A DNA stretch of 64,000 nucleotides. It comes from Lumbricus rubellus. Its lineage: Eukaryota > Annelida > Clitellata > Crassiclitellata > Lumbricidae. Below, piece by piece: positions 23,401-38,200 of the stretch. Where the stretch lies: positions 29,521,141-29,585,140 of the forward strand of contig OX243827.1 of NCBI GenBank assembly GCA_945859605.1. The letters run 5' to 3'. The notes beneath the pieces are model-generated. The model worked only from the letters and a program-made list of their open reading frames with translations, ran no database searches and was not told the origin of the DNA. Both the position numbers and the translations under genes were made by a program. The stretch's first letter is position 1, and each line of letters opens with the position of its first letter.

Positions 23401-26222
23401 GCTAGAAGAAAGCTTGTTATAAGTTTCATCATAAGACAATCAGTTAATATAGTATTATTGTCAGACGACGACGACGACGACGACGATGATGATGATGATA
23501 ATAATAACAACGGTGATTAAGACAATTTATATGGCGCCGTAACATGGCCATTCAGCTAGAAGGGCGCCTCACAAACAGCAACTGCTAACTGCGGAACAAG
23601 ACTTAGCAAACAAAAATAATAATTAGATCGTCATTGATTTAGTTTTAACTGAAGCTTCTGTGCAATCATACTGATATAAATTTTGTTTCTCAATTATTTA
23701 GTCCTCTGCCAACAATTACATGGACTGGGCCAAAAGACACTCTGCCAACTGGGAGATACAGATTGAATCAGTTTAATACATCGCTCACGATAGACAACCC
23801 ACTGTATTCGGATGCGGGATACTACAACTGCACGGCCTCAACTACAATGGGATTCTACACACGGTCCTTTGTACTACATGTTGGAAGTTTGTCTTTGTTA
23901 ACATAGTCTATAATAACTCTGTAGTCTGTATGTAATTAAAACGACGAGTCTTTGTCGATGGGTTATTATTTTGCACTGGGAGCGCGTCTGATTAGCGGGA
24001 ACTCACTAGGCGCTTTATAAATTACATCCGTAAACAGCATTACGGACATACATGTAGTACACTAATTGAACGCTGTCGAAAGATATGACCTACTTTGCCC
24101 CTGTCCTATTTTTATGTAGGCTATATTCATTCTATGGTCTTATACAGCGCCCTTCAAAAAACCAACTCAGGAGCGCTCCCAATACAGCAACGGCAAAAGA
24201 AAACAGACTTTAGAGATTTATGAAACAAAGTTTGATTGAATATAAGTTTCTATCTTCGACTATATTATTATGATATTATATTCGTTTATTATTAACCACA
24301 ATAACAGACCGCAAACCAATGCATTGTAATAAAAAAATACAAGCGGATAAACAATAGGATTGTCTGAAGTAAGAGTTTTATGACATCCAGATTCCTATTC
24401 GTCGATAATAGGCATAATATTACTGTTGACTAGACTTATTTCTTTGAACAGGCTTTTGAAAATGATCCTGGTATGAATTTAGCTTCATCTGTTAGTAGCG
24501 AAACAAAATCATGAGATAGGCTTACATAAACCCTACGTTTTCACACATAGGCTACATTACTGCTGCTGCGAATCTGATTATTTTCAGTCGCGCTCTATTC
24601 TCATGTAAGTTTATATCAGGTTTAGATTCCTTGATGTGGGTTTAAGCATGCAATGGAGAAAAGAATAACAATGACCTTGTTAACTCTTTGCGTTCCAGAT
24701 GCGCCAACATTTCTCACGTCTACCGATGCTCCATACGATGTGAGTGTGACTGAGGGAGAGTCGTTTACATTCAATTGCAACGCTACAGGAAAACCAGATG
24801 CTAAGATTGTGTGGCTTCAAGATGGAAAAGAATTATATCGTAAGAGATGCATCAATACTATAATTATGATCATACATACATACATACATACATACATACA
24901 TACTATGTATGTATGTATGTATGTATGTATGTATGTATGTATGTATGTATGTATGTATGTATGTATGTATGTATGTATGTATGTATGTATGTATGTATGT
25001 ATGTATGTATGTATGTATGTATGTATGTATGTATGTATGTATGTATGTATGTATGTATGTATGTATGTATGTATGTATGTATGTATGTATGTATGTATGT
25101 ATGTATAACGCCTGTAGTGACGGATTGTCCATCAACTATAGCGCTATCTCTGGATTGATGTTGTTCTCCAGTTGCCCGTATGTTAAAATGAGTTGATCTT
25201 GAATTTCAGGGGAACTAGCCTAGCTGATTCAGTCTCTTTTATTGGAACACGGTGTATTTCATTGACTTTCTTTATTGCAGGAGACAAGTGTTCACAACGC
25301 TACAAATTCTGCCATTCGATTGTTCTTCGTTTACTAAACTAATAAATGTTGTCAATTGTTTTATCACACGCAACTGTGTTGCAATGCTACAATTAAACTA
25401 ATGTTTTTACACTGCCTTGGTGTGGCCACAGTGTGTCGATCTAACACCCAAAGATAAGTAAAATATTCTAGCATTGCGGTGTAGTCACAATGCTAGGATC
25501 TCACGTCAAAAGATAGACTAAGCTAGCAACAGTTCGTTTTTATAGAAAATAATACACTAACTGCATAGAGCTGACTCTATAAGTTTTACTAAGAAACACC
25601 ATGCATATTACCCATTCTATGTCTGAGTCTGTCTAAGTCTTTCTAATCCTATGTGTTTGGAGTGCCTGTGTCTTTCTCTTTCCTGTGTGTGTATCCAAGC
25701 GAACTACGTCATAACCACACATTTAAGGTATATGCTAATGCTCGTGGTTAGACTATATCTTATTAGTCAATTACAGATATTCGTACGTAGTCATCTAGGC
25801 TCACCTATCTCTAACCTTCCTCTTAGTCTGTCCGACCTTCCGTCTTCCTCTTCCGTCTTACCTCTCTCTTTCTAGAGTGTGATTCCTTGTTCATACCCTA
25901 CTCTCTCTTCCTGAACTCCATTCCTTACTCATACCCTGATCTCCCCTTCCCCTATACTGCTCTGCCTGTGCGTTCCAAGGCCGCCCGCCCTCTCATGCTG
26001 CACACGTGCTCGCTGTGGAAGCCTAGTATATTCGTCCTTGGTTTTTCCCTTTACCGGGTTTTTCCCTGCGACTTCCTTACTCCTAGGCTTTCCTCCCTGT
26101 CTATCCTTATGCTCACTTTTCTGTCCTTATAAGGTAATCCTTTTCGCTTTCCAGATTCACAGGCCTAGCCTTACGTATGCCTCGTAGGCCGAGCCTATCT
26201 CTTCAAGCTTTAGCGCCAGCCT

Positions 26223-26256
<34 letters not shown>

Positions 26257-29200
26257 TGTATGTATGTATGTATGTATGTATGTATGTATGTATGTATGTA
26301 TGTATGTATGTATGTATGTATGTATGTATGTATGTATGTATGTATGTATGTATGTATGTATGTATGTATGTATGTATGTATGTATGTATGTATGTATGTA
26401 TGTATGTACATGTATGTATGTATGTATGTATGTATGTATGTATGTATGCATGTATGTATGTATGTATGTATGTATGTATGTATGTATGTATGTATGTATG
26501 TATGTATGTATGTATGTATGTATGTATGTATGTATGTATGTATGTATGTATGTATGTATGTATGTATGTATGTATGTATGTATGTATGTATGTATGTATG
26601 TATGTATGTATGTATGTATGTATGTATGCGTGCATGCATGCATGTACGTATGTATGTATGTATGTATGTATGTATGTATGTATGTATGTATGTATGTATG
26701 TATGTATGTATGTATGTATGTATGTATGTATGTATGTATTTTTTTGTGTATGTATGTATGTATGTTTGTATGTATGTATGTATGTATGTATGTATGTATG
26801 TATGTATGTATGTATGTATGTATGTATGTATGTATGTATGTATGTGTATTTATGTATGTATGTATGTATGTATGTATGTATGTATGTATGTATGTATGTG
26901 TGCATGCATGCATGATGCATGTATGCATGTATGCATGTATGTATGTATGTATGTATGTTTATGTGTATGTATACATACAAAAAAATCGATTCTCTACTGT
27001 TTTTTTTTACTGAATGCCTGTGATCGCTACTCCAGGATATTAAGAACGTAAGATTACACTTTAAATCACCAATATTCTGGTCTATTTTTTAACAAAATAG
27101 ATGCATGTAAGCTGTTCAATAGCGTTGGACATGCAATGTCCTGCATTCACCTGCTGGTCTATGGTCGGCAATTTTCATAGGCCTACTTATCTATTGCATT
27201 TACTCAACACTACAGCCATTAAGCTAGTACTGTTGACTGGTCCATATTGGCTAACGGCTTGAACTTTTGAGCAGCTGGTTATTACAATTTCTTCTAGCTG
27301 ACAATCTTCCAAAGAGATTTACGTTCAGCAAAGACAATAGAAGTCTGACGATCAGAGACGTTTGTCGAGACTGCGTCGACCGAGAGAGTAAAACGGATCT
27401 GATGGTTATTCAGTGCAATGCAAGCAACATTCACGGATACGCTTTTCGTTCTGGATATCTGAGCGTACTGCGTGAGTTTAGTATTACAACTGTAGCCTGT
27501 CGGTCATGACTGATGCTAAATAGGACAAGCTTAGAGCATTCTTATAATTTTTATGTCACGTTGTCCGTTGGAGCCTTATCCACATCAACAAAGTCAAAGG
27601 CACACAAATTCTGCCCTTGCAATAATTACTGTGTCGCCAATTTCCCGGTATCTATAATGTCTGGTAGTACTGAACGGGTTCATTCCATTGGATTCTGAAT
27701 TAAGAAGTTTTCATATTCTAGATCCTATCAAGACGACGGCGATGAAGACGATTTTACAGTAGATTGAATAGGATTTGATTAAAACAGCTTGAACTGAATG
27801 TAATTGGACGGACTCGCATTTGATTGTGTTATTAAATGATTATTCATATTGGTGAGATCATTGCTGTAATGCGAGACACAAAATGGGAGACCTGGAGAAG
27901 CTGACATATAGGCATGCAGAGAGAGCTACAGGTAGATTATTATTGCAAACCTGGGTAAAGTCGAAAATGTGTGGGAACTTGATGGCATGCATGTCTGCTG
28001 GGCACAGTGTATGGAGGTCGTCGACCATTCTGGTTGTGTGAGAGAGAGAGGAAGGCACGAGAGTCTAGCTGACATTAAATTGGGCAGACGTTTCAAGGCA
28101 TGAAGGGTTTCAATGAAATCAATGTTAATATTCACTCTATTTTTTAAAAAGTAGGAAATTCCGCCAAATTCTGGTATTCGTAAAACACTTGTGAGGCTTT
28201 GCTTCGCCGTAAAACACTGTCAGTTGCCAGATTAGCTGCCCGGTGCGCTTCAATCTGTTTATATTTAGTTAATGACGATATTCACATTTCAGGAAAGTAC
28301 TGCAAGAGCGAACGTGATGAACAATCTATACTCTGGAATCGAACTGAAGTCGGAACAGATATCTCTCGACCGTGTCCCGAAAAAAGATATGGTAGGCAGT
28401 TGCTCTTTCAAATATGCGTGCATGTAAATGTTCTCATCATCATCAATAACCTTAGGCTCAATGCCCGTAGGAGTCCGATGCCACTCTCCTTCTGAGTCTG
28501 TCTCGCGATACATGTATGTTGCCCAGCTTCAACCGGTCCGGTCAACAGGTCTACTCCATACCATTAACATCTTGGACCACCTAGACCACCTTGTGTGATT
28601 CAACTTCAACTTCAACTTGTTTACATGTATTGATCAAAAAAATATTGAAGAGAATCGTGGGAAAGATACAATAAGGACAACGTGAGTCAATGCCCGTATG
28701 TGTCCCACGCTCTCTCCTCCGACTCTCTCCACCGGTCTGTCTAACCGGCCTGTGCATGTCTGCTTCACATCACGACATCTAGAAGCATCTGGGTCGCTCT
28801 GTCACTTGTGTCGTGGTTTTTGCGGATTTCAATCGTCTTGGTCCTCTGCTGCCAGTGTATCGCCACCCATCTGGCAAACCTTCCTCCTTTGTCCGGGCTT
28901 AGGACCGGCACAGGGACGTTGTTGGTTCCCTGTGGCGGAGGATGGATGCAGTTTAACGTCGTGCCCAGGACAAAATGTTCTACACAAATATGAAACGAGT
29001 TTTAGTATACGGCGTGTACCAGGCTGTAATCATGATGATACATTTTAGGTTACCTATCAAATTCTTTCAGATGTCAATGTCGTTCCCGTCTGCCGTATTC
29101 AGACTGTGACAGTAAACTTCAAATTTCACTAGTGTCACTTATAGCGAAGCACACAGCACTTGGTCACGAGTGCCGAGTAGTGTCATAGTGGTTTTCCAGA

Positions 29201-32200
29201 GATACCCACTTGCAGAACCAAGTCTAGATGCCTTTTGACACCAGGGAAGGAAGAGGGTTAATGTGGCGAATACCATAAAGGTCAATAATTATTAGACCAT
29301 TTACTGATACTCTCATTCAATCGGATCAATGGTAATTGCTTAATAATTGATTGCTTGATGAGTTTTTTTAGCTGTCTCATCGGTATTTGTGAGAAATGTT
29401 ACCCCATTCTTTTTTGCTTGCCGTTTTGTGTGTCAATGCAGCAGACTTAGCACTCGAAAAGATTGCTTGTTGTAGGACTGTGTTCACGAAGGTGTGTTCT
29501 GAACGACTCTGCAAGAGCAGAGTGGTCTGAGACAAACTGCAATCTTTGCTACGACAAGACATTTAGAGTTTTACACACAGTGGTAAATGCACTATTAGGC
29601 TTTTATTTTTATTGAACCCATCTACATTTCTAACAATTTTTAGTAAAACTGATATTTTTCATTCATTCATTAAATGCAATTTTAAGATTATAATTATAGC
29701 ACCTCTTCAATGGGCTACCTAGAAGCGCTCCCAACCTCAGCGCGGCCAAATAAAACTTTCTTAAGATGAGAGAGGAAAGCCAGAGAAGGATTTTCAGAAA
29801 GAGAGCGGAGTGTCAGAGGAAGACCATTCCAAGTTGAGGGTTTAGAAAAGCAACAAGACAAGTCATTTTAGGAAGAATCATTCCGTATAATTACATTACG
29901 ACTATATCTAGGCATACAATATCAGCAACGTTAATAAATTAGGGACATATTGATTTACCCTGCGAATGAACATCATGACGTTTAAGGCTGCTAAAAATTA
30001 ATGATGTAGAGTAAAAATATTCATGGTCATTATATATAGGTGCTAAATAAACTGCACACTAATAAACCAACAATGTACAAAAAGTCTCCATCTATTGCAA
30101 CCTGTAATAGATATCACAGTGAATAGTGATTCTTATAATTATAGGTAATTAACTTGAACGCCACTGCGCTGAAAAACCACACGGCGGTTGCCGAGATCGT
30201 CAGCCAAATATCAACATTGACCAGCAAGACCAATAATCTCACTATAGGTAATCTCAAAGTATCCGTTGAGATGCTAAATCAATTGGCCATCCTGCGAAGC
30301 AACAGCACCGACATTCCAAGCGCAAATGAGCTCGAGGTAGGATTTATTTTTTATGCTATACGTCGGCACTCGGCCTATATAATTATTCTCTTCTTCGCTT
30401 CTCCCCTGAGTTCTTCAGGATCCTTCTGTTGCCTGTTGCTGGTGAAGTTGTTCAAAATTGAGACTTCTTCAGACTAATAAGATAGCGATTAGGTTAGCCT
30501 ATGCAGCGATTAAAGTGCTTCCAACGGAAGCAAAAGAGCTAAATAGATCTATATGCATATGCGTGCACGGCTCTGCTCGCATCATACATAGGCTACATGC
30601 GTAATTGCGTATTCACGACTATGCTTACACACGTGTAGGCCTACATGTATATAGCCTACATGCATGCATGCATGCATACATGTAGATGCAAGGAGCAAAG
30701 TACATTTTATTTTTGTTTCAGTCGTTTGTTCAAGCGACCAGCAATGTTCTTCGACGGAGCAACTCAGAAAAATGGGAAAAAATTGAAGCGGTAAAACTTA
30801 TTCGAATCCTTTTCTTTGAGCTAAAACATAATTATTTAGTCACAAAGCCAGACAATTTCACCTTAACTCTGCCCAGGTAGCCTATTGTGTTTGAATTTGT
30901 CTAACTATGCGAGCTGCTCCCGACACACTACTCTCTCCAGGAAATAGCAGCTACTCGGTCATTGGCAACCATAACTATTGCTGGGTCTTTGTTCTTCTTT
31001 GTAGTCTGCTAGTTTCAACTAGCTATAGCTAGATTCAAGGTTTGGAACTACCTGTCCAGTCTTGTGCATGTTACAATTTGTTAGCCTACATGTTACAGTT
31101 TCATAATGCAATTCAGAACTCAACTTTAAACTCATATTCTCGCTGGAATAACTTACCTATTTTAGTTTCCGAAATGAACTTCTTGGTCTTTCTTTGTCCC
31201 TTTTCCGCAAGCGTTTGATCTTAGGCTAATAACTTTCGTCGATTGTGGTTTCGTGCTGTCAGGTTAGGGGAACCTCTGAGTCAGTGATAATATAAATTCA
31301 TGGTAACTTTTAGGGTCTTGCTTTATCATCAGTAGCCTTACGTCTAGATGTAGGCATATATCTGGTTTATAGTATTTCGACCTGGCGCCTCTAATGGATG
31401 GCAACTCTGACTGCAATATAACCTTCAGACAATCATCTTCTGATCATAATATTAAGCAACGGTTTCATGAAAGTCGTTGCAACGATGCTACATTTTGTTA
31501 CTACATGTATATGCATTGTGGTGTATTATCCTACTTTTTCGCTTTTGATCGGTGTTCTTGTCTATTTATAGGTTAATAAAACCTTCGCATCGGCCATTTT
31601 ATTCTCAGTTGATGTTTACGCAAGAAGTCTATCCTTGCTTAACACATCGGATTGTGGCAATGCGAAAGAAGCAGATAACTTGTGTAAGGATACCTGCATT
31701 TTCTGTTTAATCAATATATATGTGAAAAAGTAGTAGTAATAGTAATGTTTAGTATTATAGTTTACTGTACCCCGCCAGGGCAGAAGCTTGGTTCGAGATT
31801 TCTAGTCCACATGCGCCACCTAGCCAATCAAGCTACGATAAATACATTGACGGTACACTGTCGAGGGGAAGATGACACGGCGAGGGAGAGAATAGGTCAT
31901 CCGCCTTCATATGCCAAGGACAAGAAAATGTTGTAGATGACATTTCATTCTCATGGCAGCTTTGAAGGCGGGCGTAATGGTCCGCTCTTCTTCGATGAGA
32001 ATTTCCATGTATAGGCATTTCGACATTCAGCCCAAGTAAAAATCAATATTTTTTCGCACCGTAGCCATGTTCTTAAATCAGTGTTATGAAATCAGTTTTA
32101 GAGGCTTGGTCATCTGAAACGTCGAGCCAGTCTCCACCATCTCAATTTCCAAATTGCTCTGCTTGGGGTGAAAACAAGATATCGATATCTATGCAAGCAA

Positions 32201-35200
32201 CGAACACCAGTAAGTAGCAAGTTATTTTGTCAACTTTCAGGTATTCAGAAGTTTGTTTTTGTTTGTTTGTATGTGCACTTGTCATAGCGCCCCTTAAAGC
32301 TCGCACTACTCAGAGGCGCTCCCGAATGCAGCGCTGAGCAATTGTGAGTGAAGGACTTACCCAAGGTCCTTACGCGGCGAGGTGGATTCGAACCTCGAAC
32401 CTTCAGGCTCCAAGTCAACGACACCACCAAGTGCCGTTTCCTAAGCCCGCAATGCAGTTGTAAATGCGCTGTAGCCTGTATGTCCACGTTAACCCAACTG
32501 AAGCTCGAGTCCAATGTAAAGAAAATGTATTGGTCGATAAGATCATTGTCGAGCCATGCGAAGCTCATTGGTGACGCAAAATCAATCCTTCAATGGCATT
32601 CACATTCTGTCGATTTCTTTGCAGGTATCTCATCAGAAAGATTGTTTCCTGCCACTCGTATGTGGGCTTCGTATTATCGAACCATTCACGACTACCTTCC
32701 AGGAAATAAGTAAAGACAACTTCAGAGAATTATTCTAATTATGATACATCGACACCTAGTTTGATGTTTTAGTGCCAATAAATTACATAGACTTATGTAA
32801 CGCCTGCATGATAATTAGTACAATCGCGTGTACACACACAATCGCCCTATGATGAAGCAATTCTAAAACAGCACGCAGAGGGTACTTAGCTCTACTGAGC
32901 CCTAATTACTGCCGCAGACTTGATCTTGCGAAATGTGCTACCTCTCCTTGAATTATGCATGCAGAGTAGCACTTCAAACGGCTTTCAAGGGACCCCATTC
33001 AGTTTGCAGGTTTTTTTAACCCTTCTATTAATATAGGCCCTACCCCGGCTACTCGTGCTTAATAGCGTCGATGTACCCTAAATGATCTTGCCTCTCACTT
33101 ACACCCAATACTCTAATTCAGTTATACAACGTCTTGATATTTCAATGGTTCCAGTTCTTAAATTTAATTTAAAATTTGCTCGAGCTTTTAGTGTGAACAT
33201 AATAATACAATAAAAACCATAGTCAGATTTTGCGAAAATTATTAAAAGGTTACAGCATGGAAATGGACGATCACTCACACATCATTGCATAGACTCTAAT
33301 CATTATGTATTGATGTGTAAGTGGCAGTCCATTTGTGGCGGTCCACACCCAAATCGGTATTATATCGGAAATTACACATCAGAGAAACTCAGGGATCTGC
33401 ATATATTATATTTTTTGTCTTTTCATTTTGTGTTTGTTAAAAAGACGAGTTTTAAAGGCTATTCTATTAGGCTACTCTTTAGCCTATAATTTTATATGCG
33501 TAATAACCTAAGTTTGCTTTAATCGAGTTAATTAAATAATTAATTTAATTGGAACATATGAAATTGTCCTTATAATAATTATCTTGAGTTGTAATAAAGC
33601 TAGAGCAAGAATTTTTTGTCATTTTGAAGCCTGAAACAGAGTCTTTGAAATAATATATTAAACTAAATTATTGCAAATCACCTTAATACTGGTCTTTTTA
33701 TTGTGTGGCACCACATTTCTATACTGAAACTTCAATTTTAATCAAATAGTGTGATGGCGTAAATAATCACTAGATGGGCATATTAAGCGAAAATGTCCGT
33801 ATGTTAGGGATAAGCCAAGCGCGCAAAAAGTTAATGATTAGGCTATGTAAGTTTTCCCAGAGTTATTTGTTTAAATGAATTGTCGTTTAAAGCAGTTGCT
33901 GTCGTTTGCTATAGAGAATTTGGCAACATCAGTTCAAAAGTTCTGTCGTTTACAATCGATGGAATGCGGATAAATGAAAAGTTAAAGCATCCAGTCAATA
34001 TCACGCTACAGCATGAAAAGGTAGGCTTACGGTTTTTACCGGTCTCAAGGTACGGGAACTCTTTAATACTGGGTGGACAACAGCGATGAGTTTCTCAAGT
34101 TCCTTGATCATCTTAAAGACGTGAGAGCTGTTAAATATCTTTTAAGTCTAGACTTATGATTCATAGAATCTGTCGGTTGATTGGAACATATAACGCTGAT
34201 CGTGATCGGTTTTCCATCGTGACAGACAGGCACACACAGACACAGACAGACACAGACAGCCACAGACAGACACAGACTGGCACAGACAGACACAGACAGA
34301 CACAGACAGACACAGACAGACACAGACTGGCACAGACAGACACAGACAGACACAGACAGACACAGACTGGCACATACAGACACAGACAGACACAGACTGG
34401 CACAGACAGACACAGACAGACACAGACAGACACAGACTGGCACAGACAGACACAGACAGACACAGACAGATCTCATCTGCAATCTCGTGCAATCTTAAGT
34501 TGAGTTGACTTCAGTAGTCAAAGCAAGACATGCTGGTGATAGCAGCTGGTCAACAGTCTTATATTAGCCACGACGAGTACAAATTAGTTACAATTTCTTG
34601 TTGTTCGTATATTGAATGTATGTGTATCGTGTATGACTTTGGCTACTGCAGGAGAAAGATTTGAGTTTTAACAGAACGTGCGCCTTCTGGAATTTCAACA
34701 GGTAGAGACATGATTTCGCGCTTACACCAACCAAGTAGCGAAAAAACTTAAAGCAAAGCAAAGCAGACTTTCAACGCATTGAATGTTTTCTTCATGTTTT
34801 ATCTTCTCCGGGTATAGGCTATGCACAATTTCAATGCTTGCTTGTTTAATTAATTAATTAATTAATTAATTAATTAATTAATTAATTAATTAGCTTCCCT
34901 CCCACCGTCCACTTTATTCATTATTATAACACTGGAACTGCTATGGCTCAGTCTCAATCATTTGCCTCGATTTGTCATTGGAATGCGCTTTCTTCTTCTG
35001 TTCGCTCTACACTTCTGTTTGTCAGTCTCTCTTCTGAAAACCTGTCTCTTCTCGCGGGGCTTTCGCACTAGGAGCGTTTCAGACCCGTTCATGCTACTAG
35101 AGACGCGTGATAAATGCTTAAAAAATAGAAAACTACACAGCACACCAGTTTCGATGGTGCCCTTTCTTGGTCGTGCTACTAATCCTTTTCAGAATTGGTT

Positions 35201-38200
35201 GGTTCGTACGCAGAACTTGATGCGGAATTTCTGGCAATTATTTGCTGTTGTCGGATCTGGTTGATATTGATAATATAAACATTTCAATCTGATGAGTTGA
35301 TGGATGTTTCAGAAGCGATTGGGATTCCACCGGATGTTCGGTCGTATCAACGACTGTAAATCACACGATTTGCAGTTGTGATCATTTGACAAACTTCGCC
35401 ATTTTGATGAGAGGTGCGAGCCCTTTGATGAGTCTGAATGCACCAGCTGCGGTGAGTACTGTAATCTAGGTCTATTCTAAAGTAAAAGCCAATGGCATGT
35501 ATACTTCATTTCAAAAACAAACGTTCTGTGTTGTACCTTAACACCCTGATTATTATCCGTAACTTACAACGATCTTTGGACATCATGGTTTTGGCATTTC
35601 GTGGGCCTAATGGAAAATATTAAGCTATATTTTCATTTCCTTTTTCAGTTCAACTCATAAGCTTTATTCAACAACGTAAAATATAGTCACATGCTCATTT
35701 GTTGGAACAGCTATAATGGGTTTCAAATAGCTAACCCAAAAAGAACTTGTTGCTCGAGAAATTCGTGCACTTAAGAAGTCTGATAGCGAATAAATATCTT
35801 GCCCCGCGCATTGTAGGGATTCCTCTCAATGTGATGTAAAATATCTGCTCTTTTATCTGATTATTAGTCAACCGCCGAGTCTTACTTGTTACAGTAGTGT
35901 TCCACTTATTGTACTATTTGAGTGATGTTCATATGGATGCTTTTGCTGTGCTTCTACTCAATATATAATTTATCTCTTTCAGCGCTCTAAGGAGCACGAC
36001 AAGGCGCTGTCCATCATAACAAAAATCGGTTGCAGTATTTCAATAGTTGCTCTTATTCTTACCATCATTGTCTACGCCTTCACATGGAAGTAAGTCGCAA
36101 CTATCAGAATTCTTAAAATACGCTTGCCAATATCTTCAATAATTCTGTGTCGTCATAGTTAAGTAATTCGTTCTTCTTACGCAATGATCCATTTAACATC
36201 GATTATGATTTGAAATTATCACTCGAAAAAACCTAGAATAACCAGTGAATTTAAACTGTAATTTGGGCTTTAATGATAACATTATTAGATCTACATTGTA
36301 TGTGTTGCTAAGATTTCTTAGTCTCGTAATTCATTATTGCTTTCTTGCGTTTCATTGATAGACAAGCCAAATCAGCACAGGCAGCAGTTCTGCTTAATCT
36401 CTGCGTCGCTCTAATAATTGCTTACATGATCTTCATGGTTGGATCAGACAAAGTCCAATACAAGGTAAAGACCAGACCTTAAAACTATCCCCGGTCTGTA
36501 ACACTCGAGTCAAATGCCTCTTTCCTGGATGAACATTTACTGAGTGTGGCACAATGTAGTCCTAACCTCACTACGCGTTTTGACTCCATGCAAACTCTTT
36601 CATAAGTCGATGTTTCCGTAGGCGAATTCGGAAGCCCAACCCAGTTTGCGCTATACAAAGTGGAAGAGGCGATTTCCGTAGGGGAGGAGGTTGTCGAGTA
36701 CAATTGCTCACCATCCCTTTTTAAGCTATCAACAACACGTGTGTGTCGGCAGTCTCAGACGATTTTAGACGAGTTGCAATGTAAGACGTTTAAACTTTCT
36801 TACAAATGAGTCAATGACCCTACGTATGGAGGAACATTGTGCACAGGTAATTATGTCTCACTTTAGCGCTCTTTATCGTTAAATTTAAGCACGGTTATAA
36901 CATATAACTTAGCAGTGTCGTTCGCGTATAGGGTAAGGTTTCGCGTCGTGAGGAGGGTCGGTTAGGGTTAGTGTTAGGGTTAGTGTCGTCATTAGATTCT
37001 TAAGATTTTTGCGTCGTGAGGGTCGGTTAGGGTTAGTGTCGTCATTAGATTCTTAAGATTTTTGCGTCGTGAGGGTCGATTAGGGTTAGTGTTAGGGTTA
37101 GTGTCGTCATTAGATTCTTATGATTTTTGCGTCGTGAGGGTCGGTTAGGGTTAGTGTTAGGGTTAGTGTCGGGGTTAGTGTCGTCATTAGATTCTTATGA
37201 TTTTTGCGTCGTGAGGGTCGGTTAGGTTAGTGTTAGGGTTAGTGTCGTCATTAGATTCTTAAGATTTTTGCGTTGGTTGTTTAGCAGTTGTTGGTCAAGC
37301 TAATAGCTTGACCAACAACTGCTAACATCAACTACCTTCTCCCCTCTACGGTCTTCGCCTCTTCCACACTGTTTCCCCCTAACCGGGTAGGGAATCTGAA
37401 TTCGCTTTCCGTAGACCTACAATCCTACATACATGGGTAGCGGGTATCACTTGTCAAGTTGTCCATATTTGCTAATTGACTTTAAGATTTTAGCAATTCA
37501 TCACAAATAATTATTAATGGTTTAAATAATTTTTTTTAAATAACTATAGGCCCTATTGTATAAATATTATAGTTTCCCATAATCTACATGAAAGTAAAAT
37601 CATAACACATGCGCCAGATGTTCCTGCTAGATGAGGCAAAATAATTTGTTATTATTATTCTGTTACATCACTAAACACTTCCGAACTCGACATAATAATG
37701 TGTGTTCATAATTATGTGTCTTCAAAAATGTATTTCGCCTCTTTTGAGACCGAACACATTTTATGAGCTATATTATACGCTGAAGCAGTATTTATGAAAA
37801 GAGGGATATACATGTACTATGCTGTGCTGGTTACTCTTCATATATGTAGGTCGGTTGCAAAGCCGTTGCTGTTCTGTTGCATTACTTCTTCCTGGCTGCA
37901 TTCTTCATCATGTTGGCTGAAGGCGTTGAACTGTTGCTCTACATCATCTTCGTCTTCCACGTCAGAAGAAAAAGAGAAACCGTTATGCTCATTGCAGCTG
38001 CATGGGGTAAGCACTCACAGGCAATTTATCTGATCGTTTGTGATTAATGTTTTGAATGCTATTTAATTATTTATAGGCCTACTTCGTATAGTAGGCCTAT
38101 ACAATGCAATGCAACACAACTCAACTACTAGACTGGTTACCCAACTTTCCAATAACTTTCGCCTTGCTTGCTTTGACTAAAGACTCAATGTAGGCTATGC

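Noticed and set aside
24869..25106. CRISPR array
   Set aside because: Regular repeats here and elsewhere have no unique spacers, and the sequence is animal nuclear DNA.
26177..27051. Long Cys-Met-Tyr-Val or His-Thr-Tyr-Ile open frames, also at 2357-2641, 3620-3859 and 24847-25196
   Set aside because: They are translations of (TATG)n microsatellites in several frames.
34154..34503. Cys/Val/Ser-rich frames on both strands
   Set aside because: Artefacts of the CACAGACAGA minisatellite.
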